DNA from: Excoecaria cochinchinensis
Lineage: Eukaryota > Streptophyta > Magnoliopsida > Malpighiales > Euphorbiaceae
Assembly (NCBI GenBank): GCA_947683425.1
Contig: CANTUQ010000076.1
Location: forward strand, 4,092,001 to 4,156,000
Direction of reading: 5' to 3'
DNA length: 64,000 nucleotides
Shown here: piece after piece, positions 22,327 to 33,579 of the stretch
Numbering within the stretch: the first letter of the stretch is position 1
Layout: each line of letters opens with the position of its first letter
The notes under the pieces: model-generated
Told to the model about the DNA's origin: nothing
Databases searched by the model: none
What the model saw: the letters and a program-made list of their open reading frames with translations, nothing else
Translations under genes and position numbers: made by a program

Positions 22327-23038
22327 GTAAGTAAATAATTACTTTCTTTTGAATTTAATTTATTAATTCATTTCTTCTTCTTTCACCTTTAGAAATGTTT
22401 AGAAAATTCCAAATACTTTAGGAATTTAGGGGGAATGCTGCCCATTTTATATATATATATATTAGTTTAGTGCAATTAAACCTGAATTTTTGCATGATCA
22501 CATAGAAATAGAATTTTTTCTATAATTTTGGTGCTTTAGAACTACCTTTTTTTAGCGCACCATTCTGTGCATGTGTTGCTTTTGCGGCCTGAGGCCATTA
22601 TTTTGTATTGATTGGGGGCACACTCTTGCCGGGGTGCATCCCATTTACATGCGTGTATTATTGTTGAGGCCCGAATCCTATGTTTTTGCCTTTTCTTGCA
22701 GGAGGTTGGGCATACCCCTGCCGGGGTGCTGCCCAAATTTTTATTATTTATTCAAAAAATTGAGTATTTTCGTGCATAATGCGCGCCCCGGGACCTAGAA
22801 AGCCCATTCTTATTCACTTTAATTATTTCCATGCTGATTGTATGTTTGCTTTTGCCATGATGCGTGCGAGATATTTTAGCTACTTCCTTAGACAGGACGT
22901 TTGCTCTTTTTGTTTTTCATTAATTCTTTATTTTGGGCCGCTATTGCCCCGGTGAGGCCTAAATCGGCCTTCACCTTGAAAATAAATTTAAAAATATTTG
23001 TTTTGCGATTTTCGATATTTAACCTATTCCTTTTGCAG
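22327..23038 (+). other. 5'UTR intron of the B sense gene
   Basis: Donor GTAAGT at 22327-22332; acceptor TTTTGCAG ends at 23038, two bases before the ATG at 23040. The interior is T-rich and has no long frame. Element A shows the same arrangement (donor GTTAGT near 30663, acceptor TTTTCAG ending 31443, ATG at 31445). Confidence 0.6.
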
Positions 23039-23039
23039 G

Positions 23040-25077
23040 ATGCCTCCTAGACGTAGAGCACCGCAGGCCCAGCCCGAGCTCGTAGCTCCGGATTGGATGG
23101 ATGATGAGTCGGCTCAGAGGTATAGAGCGTTGGCTCAGGTAGAGTTTCGGGCCAGTCGTTTTGTGTCCCGCCCATTTCTAGAGGCCCTAGGGTTGGCCCC
23201 GGAGTTCGATCTACTTGCCGAGGGTGCTGGCTGGATGGAGTTTCTTGAGCCCTCCTTCCAGACGTTTCCAGAGGCTACTCGCCAGGTCTTGGCCACTCTT
23301 CGCTACACCGGTTTTCAGAGTGCAGACACCGACCCAGGGGTGGTTCAGTTTTGGTTCGACGGCGACCACTTCAGTATCACTAGGCAGAGATTTGCTCAGG
23401 CCATGGGGCTCCCTATGGAGGAGGGGGTTGAGATCCCGCGGCGAGCTGTTAGGTGCCCCCATTGGGTGGCTATTGCCCTACCGGGAGTGCTGTATGATCA
23501 CGATACAGCGGAGAGCACCGTATTAGTGTCTCAGGCACTCGGGTATTTGCACAGAGTGCTTTCCAGTTCGTACCTCGGTCGGGCTGGTAATCCAGGGTCA
23601 CTTGACGCGGCCGAGATCTGGAGCCTCTGGGCCATGGTGGCAGGCCAGCATCTTAACATTAGCCACGAGATCTTGGCCAACTTGACCAGAGTCGGCAGAG
23701 GATTGACGCCGGTGGTGATGGTAGGAGGAGTCATCACCCGTTTGCTTTTGAGGTTGGGGGTTAACCCCGAGAGATTGAGAGGACCCTTGCCGGAGGGGAT
23801 CCATGTAGACGCCGCAGCGGCAGTGCAGATGGGGATGATCTCCCAGATTCCAAGCCAGGCGGAGGCCTACAGGGTGTTGACCATCCATGAGACCCGGCAG
23901 ATGTTCTCGCTTCCACCCTTGGGTGCAGATCCTGATCACCCGGAGCACCCGGAGGAGCAGCCTCCACAGCCCGAGCCTCAGCCACAGCCCAAGCCTCAGC
24001 CAGAGCCTCAGCCACAGCTCGAACCTCAGCCAGAGCCCCAGCCTCAGTCGGAGCATCAGCGTCCTCAGCCTCCTCAGCCGCAGACGGTGCCTCCACCACA
24101 GCAGCAGGAGCCACCTAGGACCCCCTCGGACTTTGACTTCGAGATCATGATGGACGACCTCTTTGCAACTTCACAGGCATCCAGAGCGCCGACTCTAGTC
24201 CCATCACCGAGCGCCAGGGTACAAAGGTCTATCCATGGGCCCTCCGAGAGATACCATCCGTACTCCCGAGGCGACCCAGGGGCATCCACCTCCTCGGCAC
24301 CACCACCAGAGCCAGCACCGCAGCAGCTTGTGCAGCCGGACTTCCCTCAGCTCCTCACCTTCATGTTTACAGCCTTGGAGCGGCGACATGATAAGAGGGA
24401 TAGGGCTATCCACGAGAGGTTGGATCGCCAGCAGGCTGCCATTCAGGAGCAGTCCCAGTCGGTGGAGCGTTTAGCTCGGGAGCAGGTGGGCTACATCGAG
24501 CACGCGACTCGGGAGCAGACTCGGGCCATGGATGCCTTTAGGGATGAGCAGGTTCGGGTCCTGGAGGCTTTTAGAGGGGAGCAGATGAGGATGATTGAGC
24601 AGATTGCTCAGGGGCAGAGGGAGTTGAGGCAGCAGCTCGCTCATGATTTGAGGACGTCATAGGACCAGGCGTCTCAGAGGGTCGATGTGACCCTACAGAT
24701 GATTGATGAGTCACTTGACTCTCTGAGATCCCACGTCCAGGCAATGGAGGGGATTCTCCTACCTCTTTCTCAAACCATGAGGGAGTTTAGAGAGCAGACG
24801 GAGCAGAGCTTAGAGTAGAGGAGAAAGGCCGCCAGCGAGCAGACCATTCAGTTGAGCCAAGTCTTCAAGAAGTTGGGAGAGAAGGTCTCTGAGACCTTAG
24901 GGTTTATGAGCACCTGCACCCAGCCCTTCTTGGACGGTTATGCTCAGAACTGGTTCAGGCAGGCCCATGATCATGAGGCAGGACCCTCCGACACGTCCAC
25001 CTCCACCTCCGCCAGAGACCGTGCACATATCGGATGATGAGGATCCTGACGAGCCCTCAGACTACACACCTCTCTGA
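23040..25077 (+). pseudogene. Element B sense accessory gene, three small lesions
   Basis: The ATG at 23040 begins MPPRRRAPQAQPE. The N-terminal about 290 residues form a globular region with FVSRPFLEALG, ATLRYTGF, VQFWFDGDHFSITRQRFAQ and GGVITRLLLRLG. This resembles the ORF1 / putative plant transposon family linked to Athila-type elements, though I am not certain of the family. A PQPEPQP repeat covers about residues 298-358. After it comes a long Gln/Glu/Arg-rich helical tail (about 440-640), likely a coiled coil. TAG at 24660-24662 and another near 24817 replace Gln codons, and a 1-nt shift near 24985 precedes an acidic end (ISDDEDPDEPSDY) at 25075-25077. The role is unknown. Confidence 0.75.
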
Positions 25078-25493
25078 TCTTTAGGGAGTTATTTTTGTAT
25101 CTTTTGTACATTTTTTATTTCATATATGCACTGTACAAAAAAAATGATATTTCTAGTGAAAACTTATTACCTCATTTTGTGTCATCATTCAATTGTTTAA
25201 TCGCATTGCAGAAAGTGTATGTTCTCGTATTTACTTATATATCAACAAAAAATGACAAAATATGACAAAAATGATTAATAACAGCTCAACGAGAAAAAAT
25301 GAATGAAAAATAAACATGGCATAGCAAGTAAAGCAAGATCATGCCATCAGTATACAGGCTAAGAGATGACCACTCAAACATGAACTAATAAAATCTTTTA
25401 TCACACAGGTACAGAGAAATACCGATCTAAGCACAGACATCGATTAAAAAGATCTCTTTTATAACGAGGAACCCAGCGGAGTTTCCATACACC
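25078..25493 (+). other. AT-rich spacer in element B
   Basis: I see no gene. It separates the sense gene from the tandem array. Confidence 0.6.
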
Positions 25494-25966
25494 AGATCGA
25501 AGTCGTGGTTGGAGCATACCACACTTCACCAGATCGAAGTCGTAGCCAGAGCATGCTGCATCTCACAGATCGAAGTCGTGGCCAGAGCATACCGCACTTC
25601 ACCAGATCGAGGTCGTAGCCAGAGCATGCTGCATCTCACAGATCGAAGTCGTGGTCAGAGCATACCGCACTTCACCAGATCGAGGTCATAGCCAGAGCAT
25701 GCTGCATCTCACAGATCGAAGTCGTGGTCAGAGCATACCGCACTTCACCAGATCGAAGTCGTGGTCAGAGCATACCGCACTTCACCAGATCGAGTCGTAG
25801 CCGGAGCATGCTGCGTCTTACAGATCGAAGCTGTAGTTGAAGAAACACTGCTCTTCACCAAACCGAGGTCGTAGCCAAAGCATGCTGCATCTCACCGGAT
25901 CGAAGTCGCGGTCAAAGCATACCACACTTAAAACCGGGGTCGTAGCCAAAGCATGCTGCATCTCGC
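25494..25966 (+). repeat. Tandem repeats before B's 3' LTR, 36/37-bp units alternating as about 73 bp
   Basis: About 13 copies of CAGATCGAAGTCGTGG... alternate two versions, one ending ATACCGCACTTCA and the other ATGCTGCATCTCA. The last copies are more diverged. Units abut with no unique spacers. Element A has an unrelated 80-bp array in the same place. Hypervariable 3' repeats of this kind are known in Tat/Ogre-type elements. Confidence 0.9.
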
Positions 25967-26140
25967 CAAATACCTACAGGTCGAGATAAGACCGATGGAA
26001 GTATCTTCGCATCGCCGAGCGGATCGAGACAAGGTCCACCTGGCAAAAGGCACAAAGGGTGAAAAGCCGTCGCAGGTACGCTTCCTTTCTGACCTTTCTC
26101 TGAGTTTTGGCTTATCTAGGCGCTTGTGCACTAGTTGCTC

Positions 26141-26156
26141 CAAAACTGGGGGCAAC
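26141..26156 (+). other. Element B polypurine tract
   Basis: CAAAACTGGGGGCAAC lies directly before the 3' LTR. Element A has CAAAACTGGGAGCAAC in the same place. Confidence 0.8.
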
Positions 26157-28221
26157 TGTAAGCACCGTGTCCCGGAGCGGTCCGGATCAGAGGTTACCCT
26201 ATGATGAAATCAGTGTCCGAGCCTGTATAAGGGGCTGGATTTGGAGGTTTTAGTCCCACGTTCCACGAGAAATGAGGTTTTTTTATCATTCCCGGGCAGA
26301 GGGGGATAAAACAGAGGTTTTTCGAGTCAAAAGGATTTTTGCCCTCCACAGACGGCCTGCCCGTCTGTGGAGTCAGCCCGTCGCTTTGAGTCACCGACGG
26401 CTTTGTGGTATTTTCCGACGCCCGTCGGAAAGTCACCACCCCTGTCAGAATGCCGCCTGGTTTCCCGGAACACGCAACCGCTCCGACGCCCGTCGGTGGA
26501 TGTAGCAGGGCCGTCGGACGAATCCTTGTGTCAGAAGGATTCTTCCAACGCCTGCCCCTATACACCGACGCCCTTCGGTCGTCTCTGGCTATATAAGTTC
26601 CAGATTTTCACTTGAAAAGGGTTGGAAAAATTTTCAAAGGAGGAAACTCTGCCCAATTTCAAGCAAATTTTCTCTCTCTTCCAACAAAACATATTTACAA
26701 AAGAAATCTATCTGATCAAGGGTCAAATCAATCAAAAGGAACTAAAACTAATTAGTTTTCCTTAGATTTTGACTCCAAAATCGATCTTGTGTAGGGTTGA
26801 AGAAGAAATAGTTCATTCTCTCTCTTTAATCCTTCATCTTTGGCTTCTCGGGGAACGCGCGAGGCTCTAATCACCACGGAAATCTCACCCAAAGCGATTA
26901 TCTGAGGGTAAATATTCCGGATTCTTCCTCTATTTTATCTCATATTATTTCATAAAGTGGATTTTTTTGATATCTGTCATTATTTTTCTTTTATCTTGAC
27001 TCTCTTATCTCCCTTTTGGATAAAATCCACTTTTTTGACTTTGAAAAGGTCCTTTTTTTTTCTCTCTCCGTTCTGTTTTTCGGAGACAGTGGTGACCGAC
27101 GGGTCATCTTTATCACCGACGCCCGTCGGTCACCCACCTACAGACGCCCCTCCTTGAGTGACAGACGGACATGTCGGTTACCTTAACCGACGCCCGTCGG
27201 TCAGCTAAGGAAGGCCGTCGGTGGGTTCTGTCTCCATCCTTTTAAGTCATTTTTCATCTCTTTCAAGTCTCCTTGACTTCTTATATGTTGTTTTTATGTA
27301 TATTAACATCTCTTAACTTTCTATGAGTGTATATTATTTCTCTTGGACTATCCCGAGTTGGAGCGGTTGCCTACCATATTTGGAGGACTTCATCCGGTTT
27401 AGTTTCCTAATCTTCCTAAGTATTTCCTTCATTTGTTTATTTATTGATCATTTTATATGTATGGATGTACTCCTTTCATATCCCGTTGATGTATAAAAAT
27501 GACTCAATGTTTTATACTTAAATAAAATGAGGTATTATGTAAAATGCAAAAGGGTCCAAAGCCCCATTTTTATCCAATAAAGATCATCACAAATAAAAAT
27601 CCCCAATTTTAATAATGATGCATGCTAGGACCAAAGTCCTCAAAATAAGCAATGCCCCGATTTATGCATGATCCGCACATTTACGAAAGGGAGTTGTATT
27701 CCGCTCCTTGTATTATTGTAATCTATTGCTTTCATTATCTATTTGATCATTTATCGCTTTCAAGATGTGAATAAATGCGCCTTTTAATCAAACTGCATAG
27801 TGTGGAGAGAGAGCGAATTAATGATATTAAAATTTGATCATAAAATAATTGAGGTAGAAATAGATGAGAAATCCCGGACCCAGCTCTAGTCTTTGGGCTC
27901 AAGAGGTTAGAGGTCATCCTTCAAGATACTTCTTGAGTCACGAGGCTTTAGCGCTAATCCTAGGCTCCTCAGGGTCAGGAGTTCACCTTCCATGATCCCT
28001 CTGGCTGGCCCAAAATGGATATCAAGCGCAGTCTTAGGCTCTCCGAGGCGAGAGAAACTTTTCCAATGTTCTATTGGGTGGCGACTCCATGAAACCTCCG
28101 TGTTGCTCAACATAGACGCACTTGCGATTCATCGCAAGCTGTCAACGGACCCGCAAATGCCCCGATCGCCCACGTGCGGGCGGTCCGAAAGGGCGGCGCT
28201 CGGGATCCGGCGCGCGTCACA
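26157..28221 (+). repeat. Element B 3' LTR
   Basis: 2065 bp, the partner of 10821-12886. TATATAAG lies at 26590-26597 and the internal primer-site core at 28079-28089. One palindrome is mutated to GACGCCCTTCGG. The duplication CTAAA follows. Confidence 0.95.
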
Positions 28222-28612
28222 CTAAAGACAATAAAAATCAAAAGAAGAGAATAAAAGCCCCGCAGGTTGAAAACCGAAAAAAGGCGGCCTTGCTAAAATT
28301 GGGAGCCTCGTCAGGGTGAAAATCGAAAAAAGGCATCCTGGGAAAAAATTAGAGGCTTCAGAGAAAATGTCCAACCAAGAAAACCCGAGAGGGCTGATTG
28401 GTAACAGGAGTTTGATGCTATCAGGATTCGTCCTAGGAATGAATGTAGCTTTGCCTTTTGAATTAGCATTAAATGATGATCATGTATACTGAAATCATAC
28501 TGAGATGTACACAATTTTGTGAAATAAAATGAAACTGGATTTATTCATTCACATTGTTTTCTAGTTCTATTTTATAAAGGAATACATTGCTCAAAATGTT
28601 TACAAATCTATA
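28222..28612 (+). other. Element A post-pol spacer, resuming after B
   Basis: It begins with the right CTAAA copy and continues A's 3' region, colinear with 20098-20490 of B. Hairpin-like motifs lie at 28266, 28316 and about 28377 (CCC-GAGA-GGG). No gene. Confidence 0.7.
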
Positions 28613-29920
28613 CTAGACCCTACCACTACTCTCGCCGGCCAGATGTTTAAGCCAACTGATCCTATTATCAACAGCGAGGCTAGTCACCCATTGTTTATAC
28701 TCTGGCGAACTAGTAAAATCAGAATCTTCAGCCCTCGGAATAGTGGTACTCAAGCGTAGCTGCGCCCAAAGTCCGCAGTAGCTAGTAATGAATGCCGAAG
28801 ATAGGATCCTGCCATGAAAAGCTAGTGGGCGAGTCACAATAGTCTGACATTCCCCAAACTGGCGAATGCAGCGGGCTGTGATGCAAAAGGAGGCCCTACG
28901 AAGCCCGCATAATGGGACACATCCCGAAGGCCCATCTTGGGTCACATAGTCGAGGCGAATCCAAGGGCTCATAAAGCTAATATCTCCGTCTGTCAGGGTG
29001 GCCATCCATACGAAGCCCTTATGAGGAGAGTCGAACTGATATGTTCTCTGTCTGTGGAAAAAGTGCACTAATGAGTACGCACTGATCACCCTAGGAGGGG
29101 GTTTCGCCAACAATCTTAGCTTCTCTTGCAGCCACACCTAAAAAAAAAAGTCGCTGGAATGAGTTGGATCCATTTCAGGCAAAAATAAGGCACAATGTTA
29201 TGTGAAAATCCCTAATGGGGCGCATTTTCTAATAAGACAAGCTAGTGTGAAAACCCACAAGGGGCGGACTACTTTTAAAATGATGACACAGATTACCTGA
29301 AGTAATAGGGGACTACCAGTCATGAAAGCAGTAGGGTCAGTGTAAAGAGCATCCAAACCAATGATCATCTTTGCCAGAATGACTGGAAAAGGGGTCAGCC
29401 TGCGATGAATGCCGTCTACAATGCTGAATAGTCCGTAGTCGCCAACTTTCTCATCTGAGGTCACTAGCAGATATTTGGACAAGCAGACCAATAGAACCAC
29501 ACTGGCCCGATAGGTAGGCACATCGGGATAGCCACTGAACGCATCAAGTAGAGGCTCAAGAGGAAAGAAATCCCCTTTAGGAACTAGTCGACCCGCCTCA
29601 GAAGGTGATATGCCCAAAATGAAGGCCACATCCTTAAGCTGATACGGTCTGTAACTGGGAATGCAGGGAAAAGTACCAGGAGGAAGCCTCACATCAATGA
29701 TCGCAGCAAATTCTTCTGCTAAGGGGCGTAGTTCCTGATGAGTAAATCGGAAGACTTGGAACCGAGGATCCCAATAACGGACAACAGCAAGTAAAAGATT
29801 TCGGTCGGACTTGATCCTTCTCAAAAGCCTCAAACTCGAGTATGGAGCTAAAGTGCCATTTTCCCAAGTCATGGGATCATCCAGCAGCCGGCGCAGATTA
29901 TTGAGGGTCTGTGTTGACAT
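28613..29920 (-). CDS. Element A antisense two-exon gene, intact
   Basis: Exon 1 is 29920-29297 (624 nt, ATG before STQTLNNL). The intron is 29296-29138, with donor CAG|GTAATC and acceptor TTTTTAG. Exon 2 is 29137-28613 (525 nt with stop). Exon lengths, intron position and phase equal those of B's gene, and the 382-residue products align without gaps in exon 1 at roughly 45% identity by eye (YWDPRFQVFRF against FWNPRFHVFRF; both exon 1s end GSPLLLQ). Exon 2 has GCVPLCGLRRASFC. No stop occurs, although A's gag-pol and sense gene are heavily broken. The function is unknown; a nucleic-acid-related or regulatory role would be a guess. Confidence 0.85.
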
Positions 29921-31443
29921 TTTCAGATAGCTGCACAAAGAGCAAATAAACGGGATTAGTGAAAAAAAAAAAGAGGAAGAAGAACCAGTCTTGCCTGTCT
30001 TAATAAATTAGACCACTTTTTCGTGCATTTTTTTTAGACCCATGCATTTTCACCAGCATAATTTACTTTTTATTGTTATTATTTTTTGCATTTATATTTT
30101 ATTTACAGGAAAATACTCAATAAGCAGAGTCAATCGCAAAGAATGCAGTCCGAAAAACATATTCAAGGAGTAAGTTGAGAAAATAAGTTAAAGTTAAAAG
30201 TTAAAAAAAATATAAAAAAAATATAAAAAAATATTAATTTTTTTTTCTTGGCTGTAAGTTAAAGTAAGTTGAAGTTAAAAAAAAAATAATACTAAAAAAT
30301 AAAAAAAAAATTCTTGGCCGAAGTACGGCCACGTGGCTGCACTTCACGCGGCCCTGCATGGCTGCATCTCACGAGGCGTGACATGCGGCCCCATTTTGGG
30401 CCGCAAGTCATGGGGTATAAATACCCCTTTCTATGCTCGTGTGTTACCCTATTCCACATTTCACCTTTTTTCCAGATTTCTTTGTGTTCTCACACGTGTT
30501 ATCTCCCTCTTTTTGCTCACATCTTTTTCATTTGTGGTCCATTTTGTGTGTTTTTCACACCAAATTGATCACATTTCAACAATCTTCAAAGTGATATAAT
30601 TTTTTTAATTTTTCAACCGTTTTTTTTTTCTTTTTTTTTTAAGTGGGTATTTCGACGATAGGTTAGTTTTCCTATGCTTGTTTATTTTATTTTACGTGTT
30701 TACTCATGCTAAGGTGCTACGTTTGCTTTTATTCATTAATTTTTGTAAACGGCATGCAGAAACAAAAAAAAAAAGAGAAGAGAATGGAAAAAAATGCATT
30801 TTATCGCCTGATTAGGTGGTACATTTGTTTTTAGCATATATAAAAATAAGCAACAATGAGTAAATGAAAGAAAAAGATGCATACCTTTTTTTTTTGTCGG
30901 CTGCAATGTAGAGTGAAAAAGAAGTGACAAGGAATGTGTGTGATTGCATTGTGGTGAAATTGGCTAGTTATGTAGAAATTTATTTTGCCATGTGTTTAGT
31001 TATTAGAAATAATGCGCGCAAACAAAAATTAATTATTTAGTGTAAAAATAATAATCGTTTTTTAATAAAATAATAATAAATGATAGTTGTGATTTTGGGT
31101 AAGAATAATACTCTGTTATTGCGTGTAAAATAATGATATTTATTTTGTGAAAAAATTAATAGTTGAGATACTTGCCTGTGATAAAATAAAAAGGTACATA
31201 ATTTGGACATTGAAATTAGTTGTGTAAGATTAAAACCTTGTCTAAATATTTGATGTGCATACAGAAAATTTTACTGCATTTCGATTAAACGACTGCTTGA
31301 ATTTAGTTAAAACATTATTCTTAAAATGCTGTTTCTACTTAGTTCAGATACTGTTAGAAATCAGTTGAAATACTATCTAAAATATAGATAAAATAATATT
31401 GATTAATTTATCTCGCATGAATTGACTGTCAATTTGTTTTCAG
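29921..31443. promoter_or_regulatory. Divergent internal promoter region of A and 5'UTR intron of the sense gene
   Basis: A plus-strand TATA box, TATAAATA, lies at 30416-30423, after a short GC-rich block (30315-30412) with CACGCGGCCCT, which is also in A's 3' LTR at 34541. A donor-like GTTAGT is near 30663 and an acceptor TTTTCAG ends at 31443. The rest is AT-rich, without genes. The layout parallels B at 21814-23038. Confidence 0.5.
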
Positions 31444-31444
31444 G

Positions 31445-33161
31445 ATGCCTCGATAGCGCAGGGTACGCCCGAGATGGGATGGGTCTTCGCCTCTAGTAAA
31501 GATAACAGACGCGTAGAGGCAGCGCTATAAGACCTTATGTCAGATACGGATTGTGCCCAGTAGATTCATGTGTAGATCATTTTTAGAGTAGGTAGGCATG
31601 TGGAACGAGGTGGGAACCCTGATAGCAGCGACTGGTTGGATCGAGTTTTTGGGGAGGTGTTACACTACATATCTAGACATCACCAGAGAGGTGTTGGCCA
31701 CGCTACGGTATAAGGGGTATGAGAGGCTAGGCGAGGAGCCTGGGACGATATCTTTTTGGGCTAGAGGCCGATACCATGAGATGAGTCGTTTGGATTTCGC
31801 CCAGGCGATGGAGCTCCCGACGGGGGAGTATTTCAAGGTACCAGAGAGATCCATTCCCACTCACTGCTGGGAGGAGATCGCCGCACCAGGTGTCCCATGC
31901 CGCACTAGCCAGGAGAAGAGTACTCTACTGCGTTCCTAGGCTCTGAGATACATTCAGAAGGTGTTGGACAGCAGTTACCATGGTCGTACTGGGAGTTAGG
32001 GCTCCGTAAATGCCACTGAGATTTGGAGCTTGTGGGCCATGAGGACTGGTAGGCAGATAAATATCGCCCATGAGATTTTATCTGCATTACTCAGAGCTGG
32101 GTGGGGGACCACTGGGCCCATATGCGTCGGGGGAGTGGTGACTAGATTACTCCTTCGTCTGGGGCTCGATTACCACTCATTTTGGCAACATTTGAAGGGG
32201 GATATAGCTATTGATCTTGCCATCGCTAGTGCTATGGGTATAGTGGAGACGGTATCAGAGGGGTCAGATGAGTATAGACTACTCAGTATGGCAGAGACCA
32301 GGCTTCTCTACAAGTTGCCTCCACTCCAAGATGTAGCTGGTACTTCAGAGGGGGCCCACATGCAGCAAGATGATGAGGAGCCACATACGCCACAGGATGA
32401 GGAGGGCGTAGATGATTTTGATCTTACACGTATTATCCGCACTCCCCCTTCGCAGTGGAGCCCACACCACTCCTATGCCGCAGGTTCACTACACTCAGCC
32501 AAGCTATCCAGGGGCATCTTCTTTCGCAGCCTCGTTGTCACCTCAGTATAGGGCAAAGCAGAGCCAGCCTGCCCCAGAGATGTCATTCGACTCCATGTAT
32601 CAGGATATGATGGCTGCTTTTGCCACTCTGGGGTGACATCAGGATGAGGGGATCTGTGATTATCACCTTCTGAGCCAGCGGATGACAGAGGGGTTCGGTG
32701 AGATCGGCTGGCGGTTAGACAGGATAAAAGGGTCCATGACTACCACATTCACTGCACAGGCACGGAGATTTGATGAGTCCTTCCAGGCAAAGGATGAGTC
32801 ACTGGCTGCCACCTGACACCGGATGGATATCCTGAAGCAAACTTCTAGAGGGGTATCCCAGGGCGTGAGAGACTTGAGGGAGGATTTAGGGAGAGACCTG
32901 CCCCTCATTCGACAGGACTTGGGGTATCACATTGATGGATATGCTTCTGTCATATCTGGCCTAGCCTCCAGTTTCCAGGAGCTATCTCACACTGTGGCCA
33001 GTATGGCTAGCCCATTCTTGGATAGACAGGCAGATATCAGATTCTGAGTTTCTCACACGTCATCATCTAGGCTGCCGCCTGAGGACATCACACATCAGTG
33101 GATGCCTCCTCCAGCTCATCCTGACGACCCGAATATGCCTACAAATCACCCTCCTCAGTAG
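31445..33161 (+). pseudogene. Element A sense accessory gene, decayed
   Basis: The homologue of B's 23040-25077. It starts MPR and hits a stop after three codons. Recognisable segments are IPSRFMCRSFLE, ATLRYKGYERLG, ISFWARGRYHEMSRLDFAQAM, NIAHEILSALLRAG and GGVVTRLLLRLG, followed by an acidic segment where B has its proline repeat and a C-terminal helical tail. Several stops and frameshifts (for example at about 31937, near 32500 and at 32636) break it. Family and role are as uncertain as for B. Confidence 0.7.
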
Positions 33162-33579
33162 GGGGCATTTCAGGGAGACATGAGATATTATTCTTGTTGT
33201 TTTTATGATGTACAAAAATTCTCACTTATAATATAACTTTGCATGTATATTTGTTGTGCGTTTACTATTGGACATAACAGAAAAATAATAATAAAATAAA
33301 AAATAATAATAAAAAAATAAAAAAAATAAAAAATGATGATGATAATGATAAATAATAATAATAACAATGATAATAATCATAATAACAATGACAAAACAAA
33401 AATAAAGAAAAATATCAAAATAATGAAAACAAGTTGATTCACACATCACCAGAACAGGTTAATGCATCCAATTAAATCACTTTCTTTGAACATTCAGGCA
33501 CACGATGACAATGTCTAACGGCCACTCAAATGAATGGTTAACTCATTGACAAAGGGATGAATATTGCCACCACACCATA
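33162..33579 (+). other. AT-rich spacer in element A
   Basis: Contains an (AAT/AAAT)-rich simple stretch at 33284-33430. No gene. Confidence 0.6.

Larger units (their letters stand above)
10821..28221 (+). mobile_element. Element B: complete Tat-type Ty3/gypsy retrotransposon, 17.4 kb
   Basis: LTRs of 2066 and 2065 bp begin TGTAAGCA and end GTCACA. They are flanked by the 5-bp duplication CTAAA (10816-10820 and 28222-28226). The sequence before and after B joins into element A's pol end and downstream region, which parallels B's own 20098-20200, so the insertion point is certain. B carries gag, protease, RT, two RNase H domains and integrase, an antisense two-exon gene, a sense gene, tandem repeats and a polypurine tract. 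Its LTRs differ by scattered, mostly transition changes, so it is younger than A but not new. Confidence 0.95.

Noticed and set aside
23598..24474. Several antisense and out-of-frame frames rich in Leu, Arg or Ala
   Set aside because: They are shadows of the proline-repeat part of the sense accessory gene.
25494..25966. Regular repeats resembling a CRISPR array
   Set aside because: Units abut directly with no unique spacers and vary gradually, and the context is a plant retrotransposon 3' region.
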